Part shown: piece by piece, positions 58,822 to 64,000 of the stretch
Numbering within the stretch: the stretch's first letter is position 1
How the letters are laid out: every line of letters begins with the position of its first letter
NCBI GenBank assembly: GCA_022414725.1
Contig: CM039466.1
Location: 32,110,319-32,174,318 of the forward strand
Reading direction: 5' to 3'
DNA length: 64,000 nt
DNA from: Microglena sp. YARC
Lineage: Eukaryota; Chlorophyta; Chlorophyceae; Chlamydomonadales; Chlamydomonadaceae
Translations under genes and position numbers: made by a program
The notes under the pieces: generated by a model
Told to the model about the DNA's origin: nothing
The model's input: only the letters and a program-made list of their open reading frames with translations
Databases searched by the model: none

Positions 58822-59407
58822 CTCTGACTGTAGGGGGAGTTTCCGTGTACAACCTGTAAAACACTTTGGCCATGACGAACAAAAACGCAATATTCACAAA
58901 GGAGCAGTAGACGGTACCCCACGTCCCGCTACGCTTGAAGTTACACCAAGATACGAGTGTCAGCAAAACAATCAGGGTAGTCGTAAGAAGTTTGCTCGCG
59001 GGAGTCTTGGAAGACATCCAGATCGCGCTCAATACGAACGCGGTCCACATGATAGTCACGATGGCAGACGTATTCAGCCAGTTCCACTGAAGGTGTCCGT
59101 TGGAGTTCACTACGGTTGAGAAGTCGAAGGGCGCATGCGATGCAAAAAAGAAAATGAGGAACACCGTATACAAAGCCGAATAAATCAATTAATGTAGAGT
59201 CCTGCTGCGATGGGTTGCAACATGATCAAGCGGTCCCCCAGCGCCAGAGAGAATCCTATTGACGGATGCGTTGCCAATGTATATCCAAACAAAAAACTCC
59301 AGCAACTGCATGCTCGCGAACGACATGAAGAAAACAAATAGTAAGTAATTTAAACCCAAGTAGTGTAAATGATACTGTTCAATCTTCTGAGGGACCGCCT
59401 TGAGCAC
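58822..59407 (-). pseudogene. Multi-pass membrane protein, one in-frame TAA
   Basis: From 59407 the frame reads LGLNYLLFVFFMSFASMQLLEFFVWIYIGN..., stops at a TAA (59189-59191), and continues in the same frame (IYSALYTVFLIFFFASH, NTSAIVTIMWTAFVLSAIWM, LLTTTLIVLLTLVSW, NIAFLFVMAKVFY). Together five or six hydrophobic helices in ~195 residues. SFASMQLLEFFVW...N is a pattern I associate with a small NCLDV membrane-protein family. The 3' end runs into the element A piece at ~58800, so the true C-terminus is lost. Confidence 0.55.
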
Positions 59408-59476
59408 CTCGTGGTGGACGTGCGAGACCCGTTTACTATTCTCGTGAACGGCGAAGGCATACTCGATTTACTACGA

Positions 59477-59650
59477 CGAGGTCTTCGACGAGCTCGACGA
59501 CATCCTAAAATTTTACAAAGATCAAGGGCTTACGATGCCACGCATACACATACGAGCCACACGAATGTGGCTTCCTTCGAAGGAAACGGATACCCAGGCT
59601 CGATTTGATACCGTCCCAGACGAAGTGCTGTGTTCATGGCGACACATTTG
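59477..59650 (+). CDS. Possible small acidic protein fragment
   Basis: YDEVFDELDDILKFYKDQGL, then TMPRIHIRATRMWLPSKET to a stop at ~59650. Plausible helix; upstream frame (LEHLVVDVRDPFTILVNGEGI) may be its N-terminus after a shift. Weak. Confidence 0.3.
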
Positions 59651-60201
59651 AGTCACGCGACGCCCTCCCATAGTCGCCCGGCGAGAGAGAAAGAGTCGTT
59701 TTTCGACCTTCACAGACCTGTTCGTTGTACACGAGAAAATTGCGCAAGTCTTCCGAAACGATATTAGGTAATGGATTGGGACCACCTACAGTCGGGTGTA
59801 ATGAATGTATCCGATAATTGAATCATCTATACACTACAGTGCTTGTTCTAAATTAAAGTGTTGCAAAGAAAAAAATCATTTAGGGAGAAATCCAAACACT
59901 TAACCATTTTCAAGGAGCGGTAGTGTGGTGTGGTGGGTGTGGTGTATGTGGTGTAGGCTCTCTGGCGGCGACTCGGTGTGGAGTGGATTTGGTTTAAACG
60001 CCGCCTGCACCAAACCTGACGGAGCAAGGGCGGAAGGAACTCGAAATCAAGCGCCGACTGTTCCCATTGACAATAATCATCGGGGGGCGAAGCACAGATC
60101 TGATCAACGATATGCGAGGGTGCGCTCATGATTTGGTACCGATAAACGGGTGTACTATCGGTACTAGTAATAATTACGGTAGCCGATGTGGTGGAAACGT
60201 A
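59651..60201. other. No gene supported
   Basis: Short frames only. GGTGTGGTGGGTGTGGTG microsatellite-like run at 59922-59945. Confidence 0.4.
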
Positions 60202-61365
60202 TCAGGAACGTCTATTGTTGGGTGGACGATGGGTGACGCGCAAAGACATGATGCGGTCAGGAAGAGGACGAGGGGGCGCAGAAATTTGCGGAATGCGACC
60301 ACGGCCCTCGTCCACGTCCATACACCCATTTGCTCGCGAATCCGCAAAGGTGGTGTCGTCACTCACAGCCTCCTGCTCCGGAGAACCTTCTTCAGGAACA
60401 CTCGCCTTCTCCTCAGTAGCACCCGCCTCCTCCTGCTCCGGAGAACCTTCTTCAGGAACACTCGCCTTCTCCTCAGTAGCGCCCGCCTCCTCCTGCTCCG
60501 GAGAACCTTCTTCAGGAACACTCGCCTTCTCCTCAGTAGCACCCGCCTCCTCCTGCTCTGGAGAACCTTCTTCAGGAACACTCGCCTTCTCCTCAGCAGC
60601 ACCTGCCTCCTCCTGCTCCGGAGAACCTTCTTCAGGAACACTCGCCTTCTCCTCAGTAGCACCCGCCTCCTCCTGCTCCGGAGAACCTTCTTCAAGAACA
60701 CTTGCCTTCTCCTCAGTAGCACTCGCCTCCTCCTGCTCTGGAGAACCTTCTTCAAGAACACTATCCTTCTCCTCAGTAGCACCCGCCTCCTCCTGCTCAG
60801 CAGAACCTTCTTCAAGAACACTTGCCTTCTCCTCAGTAGCACTCGCCTCCTCCTGCTCTGGAGAACCTTCTTCAAGAACACTCTCCTTCTCCTCAGTAGC
60901 ACCCGCCTCCTCCTGCTCAGCAGAACCTTCTTCAAGAACACTTGCCTTCTCCTCAGTAGCACTCGCCTCCTCCTGCTCTGGAGAACCTTCTTCAAGAACA
61001 CTCTCCTTCTCCTCAGTAGCACCCGCCTCCTCCTGCTCAGCAGAACCTTCTTCAAGAACACTCGCCTTCTCCTCAGTAGCACCCGCCTCCTCCTCCTGAG
61101 ACGAACCTTCTTCCGGAGCACCCGCCTCCCCCTCCGGAGAACATTCTTCAATAATACTCCCCCCAGCCTCATCCGGAGAAGACGGATCTTCTATAGGAGC
61201 ACTCGCCTCCTCTTTCCGAGACGAACCTTCTTCAAGAGCACTCGCCTCCTCCTCCTGAGAACCTTCTTTGGGAGCACTTACCACCTGGGTGGTAGCACTA
61301 TGTAATGGTTCAACATTGTTATGGGTGGCCATATGCTTCAGGGACGCTAGAGAAAGGGTCGGCAT
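60202..61365 (-). CDS. Acidic 20-residue tandem-repeat protein, ~387 aa
   Basis: Starts MPTLSLASLKHMATHNN at 61365 (an earlier Met is possible but reads through Cys/Arg-rich non-protein-like sequence). After ~90 varied acidic residues there are about twelve 20-residue repeats EEKASVxEEGSxEQEEAGAT encoded by 60-bp units (60375-61095), nearly identical at DNA level. The tail (RANGCMDVDEGRGRIPQI) is unique. Highly negative and disordered; perhaps a surface, histone-mimic or spacer protein. Repeat number probably varies between isolates. The other strand also stays open because the unit is a multiple of three. Confidence 0.55.
   Translation of the reverse strand: MPTLSLASLKHMATHNNVEPLHSATTQVVSAPKEGSQEEEASALEEGSSRKEEASAPIEDPSSPDEAGGSIIEECSPEGEAGAPEEGSSQEEEAGATEEKASVLEEGSAEQEEAGATEEKESVLEEGSPEQEEASATEEKASVLEEGSAEQEEAGATEEKESVLEEGSPEQEEASATEEKASVLEEGSAEQEEAGATEEKDSVLEEGSPEQEEASATEEKASVLEEGSPEQEEAGATEEKASVPEEGSPEQEEAGAAEEKASVPEEGSPEQEEAGATEEKASVPEEGSPEQEEAGATEEKASVPEEGSPEQEEAGATEEKASVPEEGSPEQEAVSDDTTFADSRANGCMDVDEGRGRIPQISAPPRPLPDRIMSLRVTHRPPNNRRS
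60375..61095. repeat. 60-bp tandem repeat, ~12 units
   Basis: Units of CTCCTCCTGCTCYGGAGAACCTTCTTCARGAACACTYGCCTTCTCCTCAGTAGCRCYCGC. Two subtypes alternate in the right half (GGAGAA versus GCAGAA), showing block duplication. Confidence 0.9.
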
Positions 61366-61639
61366 TGTGTTATATTGCGAGTATATCATTGGGGGCGATT
61401 CTTTTTTTTGCGAATCGCACATCCGTAGGGTCGACTTTGCAACATTCCTACATCTCGCGCAGAGTACGCATCGCCTCGCAGTACTGGGAATGAACAGTAC
61501 GGAACACATCCATCGGGTGAGAGTCAGGTGGAAACCTCCCGACGTTGGGAAACTCGACCAGTTCTCGGTAGCACGCAACAAGGCTCTCCTCAATCTTCGC
61601 GACCTTGCCAGAGTCGACTCTCGCGACCGCCTTCTTAGA

Positions 61640-62400
61640 CAGGTGCCAATGCTTGGTTTAAGGGTCGATCATCTTGCTCTGGTTGTAACCCTCCATTTGC
61701 TGAGTCTTGTTTAAGCAGTACTTCAGACCGAATGGCATGAACTCCCACGGAACGCGGTCGCGGACCACTGAAGGCACATCGGAGATCGCCGGTGCCGAAA
61801 AACTCTTCGAAGAGGAGATGCCATGCACCTTGACCAGGTTGGACGTGCGCACGTCGCACATTTGGTAATTCAGAGGCACCACGATACCAGAGGAGAAGCA
61901 TCTTGGGACGCAGAACGCTCACGTTGCGGGGCTCCAAGCTCAGGGCAGGCATGACACAGTGAATGGTGAAGTCCAGGAACAAACAAGACGTGTCCCACTT
62001 CAAGCAGGTACGATAGTAAGCCGTTGCATCCGGGTCGATCATCCGAACCAGGTCGTCGTTGAAGCCATCGACAACACTCCTTCGGCGCTGGCGCACGCCC
62101 TCTTCAATAAGGACCAGGTTGGACGAACGGACATCCATGGGGTTGCCTTTAACGAGCCCAACGCTGAACCCAGGAGGGACCTCACGCTTGAGCAGGTGCG
62201 TCCAGACAAACGCCCGCAACGTGATCTTCAAGCATGGAAAAAAAATCGTGGAAATCCAGGTCAAACACGATTTCCCTTTCATTTCCGCGAGTCATGTAAC
62301 ACACCCTCAAGGACTCGTCAGGGCGATAAGTGGCGCTCAGAGCCCGGGCGACCGACCGGTGGAGTACATGACGTTGCCTTCCTTTACCGCCTGTAACTTC
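61640..62400 (-). pseudogene. HNH-family-like gene, frameshifted at A8 run
   Basis: In one frame SATYRPDESLRVCYMTRGNEREIVFDLDFHDFF; at an eight-base A run (62238-62245 on plus) the frame changes and continues LRAFVWTHLLKREVPPGF... KGNPMDVRSSNLVLIEEG. A second similar unit follows (NYQMCDVRTSNLVKVHG) after another shift near 61885. The P-x-D-x-R-x2-NL element is the C-terminal half of HNH_3-type motifs, as in the neighbour at 62337-63104. The metal-binding His residues are not evident. Confidence 0.5.
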
Positions 62401-63104
62401 GAAAGGCATTGGTCGATGAACTCGGGAGTGCACCGGTACACCTTGTCGGCGCTGTCGTCGTACATGTCAAAGTGCTCAGGGTACACTCTGTGTACCAGCT
62501 TGTTGATCTGAATGTAATCGTCTCGCAACCGGATCAGAGTTGCAATGTGTCGTGAGTACTCAATGTCTTCGATGATCGCATTCTTCAGCTTCACTGCGGC
62601 ATCTCGAAACTTGTTCACTATGCTGACTTTCTTGCTCCTCGTACCGTTGATGTTGTACTTGTCGCTTACAAATCGGAGATAGTTGCGGTCCCATCTAAGG
62701 AACGCTGGCATCTCGTCGAAGTATGGCTTCAGCTCCTCAGGGGGGGCTATTTCTACAGACGACATGCGGTTGCCGTTATGCACGCTCATGGTGGTTGCTA
62801 CGCGAAGGTTCTTGCGACGGTTGTCCAAAGGGATGCGGTTGATGTGGTCCACTGTCACCCCCCCGGCGTCGTGGATCATCGCGTGAATGTGCCCAACATT
62901 GCATTTAGCGTATCCATACGTGGAAATTTTGAGCTCGTTCCCGAAGACAGCTGGGTCGTAACCGTCCATCAAAACAATGAATGTCTCGCTCCGCTCACCC
63001 TTGCGAACAGAAAGCGCGGCGAATGTTTCTCCGGAATACGAGTAGAGTAAATGGACACCGAACATGCGACCATGTCTAAAATCACCGGTGATGAGGAAAA
63101 CCAT
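62337..63104 (-). CDS. HNH homing-type endonuclease, 255 aa
   Basis: Start at the ATG at 63104 (MVFLITGDFRHGRMFG); an upstream extension to 63197 has poor character. HNH_3 motif around residues 100-130: HIHAMIHDAGG, VDHINRIPLDNRRKNLRVAT (His, Asp-His, Asn). The C-terminal half is helical and Lys/Arg/Tyr-rich (DRNYLRFVSDKYNINGTRSKKVS) and could contact DNA. Free-standing HNH genes of this kind are selfish mobile genes in giant viruses. It slightly overlaps the following broken HNH-like gene, which may be a tandem relative. Confidence 0.7.
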   Translation of the reverse strand: MVFLITGDFRHGRMFGVHLLYSYSGETFAALSVRKGERSETFIVLMDGYDPAVFGNELKISTYGYAKCNVGHIHAMIHDAGGVTVDHINRIPLDNRRKNLRVATTMSVHNGNRMSSVEIAPPEELKPYFDEMPAFLRWDRNYLRFVSDKYNINGTRSKKVSIVNKFRDAAVKLKNAIIEDIEYSRHIATLIRLRDDYIQINKLVHRVYPEHFDMYDDSADKVYRCTPEFIDQCLSKLQAVKEGNVMYSTGRSPGL

Positions 63105-64000
63105 CTTGATTAAATAATCCAATCCACAATGAGAAATGACGATGATTTTTATACTCCTATTCACGGAAATCTGGACGTGTGCAAGAACATCGAACAAACA
63201 CGCGGTATGCCTTAAGCAGAGCCGCGTGCAAGAACATCGGTAGCAGGAAAGAACTCAAGTGGGTAGAATGCGTATCGAGCCGAACGGCGGATGCCCTCGG
63301 ACGGGCGAACATACAATGGTGTAATAATTGTAACCTAATGGTGTGGCAATCCACGGGGCAGTGGAACACCAATACGATTTTGAATCAACAAATCGCAAGA
63401 TGGGTCATTGTGGCTATTTTTTAGATCACGGCTCTCCATCCTGCAGACTCCGTATCGTTCTTTTGTCGGTACTTTCGAGAGTGTCCATTGAAGGACCAGC
63501 CGCACTTAAGCGATCGCCTCTTCCCCGGTACCGTGGCCCAAAAGAAAACGGGGTCTCTGTTGATGTGCAATGCGTCATGAAAGGAGGTTTCTTTGCTGGA
63601 CGGGCCATTTTGTAGGACCATCCACTCGTACACTATAACGTCTGTCGACGCCTTATACCGTTTATTGGGATGTTTCATTTTACTGTCCCGCCGACTGTAG
63701 CAGCCCTGAGTTGTGGCCCGGCATTTACAGCAAGAGCTCTTCCTTACCGCAGCTGAAAGACGAGCTTGTGAGCAAGAGGATCGCCCATTACCCGTTTTCA
63801 TCTATGGAGTTGTACGGAGTAACTGTGAATGTGTAGGGACTGTTACTTGCAAGCCCAAAGGCATCGTACAACCAACTTATTATTTATACTTTATCGATTA
63901 CGACCATCCCATGGTCATCATTAAACAATGCTGAGTTGAATGTGTGACTAACGTAACCAGTGAACGTGGTGTTTACGTAGTTGGTTGCTGGAGCGACCGC
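63105..64000. repeat. Window end: repeat E, D terminus, no confident gene
   Basis: 63339-63570 is repeat E copy 2; 63655-63697 ends in a family D terminus (TTTCATTTTACTGTCCCGCCGACTG then TA). A plus-strand frame beyond it (to 63934, reading VFIYGVVRSNCECVGTV) has mild protein character but no ATG start, and the last ~65 bp are unassigned. Confidence 0.5.
63339..63570 (+). repeat. Repeat E, copy 2
   Basis: High similarity to 15231-15469 throughout, with the same start and end phrases. Confidence 0.75.

Noticed and set aside
8894..59191. Alternative genetic code explaining in-frame stops
   Set aside because: TGA and TAA both interrupt genes, while both also end clean genes nearby; recent mutation explains this more simply.
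60067..61305. Long plus-strand repetitive frames (Leu/Arg-rich and Ser/Pro-rich)
   Set aside because: They are shadows of the 60-bp repeat; the acidic minus-strand reading has unique flanks and a better start.

Overview
The window reads as DNA of a large nucleocytoplasmic-type virus, most likely old viral DNA sitting in a eukaryotic (algal or other protist) scaffold. Supporting this are: a herpesvirus/giant-virus type primase plus origin-binding helicase; a small A32-like packaging ATPase; an IDWG-type protein kinase; a T5orf172 (GIY-YIG-like) protein; HNH endonucleases; RCC1 and S74 fibre-like proteins; F-box/LRR, LRAT-like and caspase-like proteins; and Fanzor nucleases on mariner-type transposons. 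No rRNA, convincing tRNA or ordinary cellular housekeeping gene was seen. Many genes carry frameshifts, single in-frame stops, transposon insertions or partial duplications, and there is a 1000-N scaffold gap at 48434-49433. That fits a decaying endogenous viral region better than an active virus, although some frameshifts lie on 8-base homopolymers and could be sequencing errors. The host species cannot be named from sequence alone.

Layout. 0.4-6 kb: mostly minus-strand hypothetical genes and a truncated Fanzor copy. 6.3-7.1 kb: caspase-like gene 1. 7.1-10.2 kb: transposon C (DD34E transposase plus Fanzor, both broken). 10.8-16.2 kb: hypothetical genes, an F-box/LRR gene, LRAT-like gene 1 and a coiled-coil gene. 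16.2-19.1 kb: internally deleted Fanzor element B, then a host gene split by a 554-bp B-derived MITE. 20.0-23.4 kb: nearly intact element A (mariner transposase overlapping Fanzor). 23.4-28.2 kb: hypothetical gene, A32-like ATPase, LRAT-like gene 2, zinc-motif protein, caspase-like gene 2. 29.6-33.9 kb: RCC1 fibre-like gene with one stop and an S74 fibre gene with a MITE in it. 37.4-42.7 kb: broken primase/helicase and T5orf172 gene. 43-48 kb: repeat-rich proteins and MITEs. After the gap, 49.4-54.8 kb is GC-rich and mostly uninterpretable. 54.8-63.1 kb holds a dead mariner copy, kinase and membrane-protein remnants, an acidic repeat protein and HNH genes.

Mobile DNA dominates. Four TA-targeting mariner/IS630-type families are seen. 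A (ends CAGTTGTTCTC), B (CAGTC/CAGCT...GTGGGACACC) and C (CACTCAGAC/CACTCGGAC) carry Fanzor genes; D (CAGTCGGCGGAACAG) carries only a transposase. B has spawned at least three 554-bp MITEs that keep the last ~447 bp of the Fanzor gene and the 3' terminus. A likewise left a solitary ~450-bp 3' block. Because the guide RNA of TnpB/Fanzor systems is made from this 3' segment, these copies may be guide-RNA-only elements; that is the most interesting hypothesis here. A non-coding MITE F (~159 bp), a 35-40 bp micro-element and a ~240-bp repeat E complete the repeat set. Paralogous pairs (caspase-like, LRAT-like, the 4.0/23.7 kb genes, small coiled-coil genes, HNH) show gene duplication typical of giant viruses.
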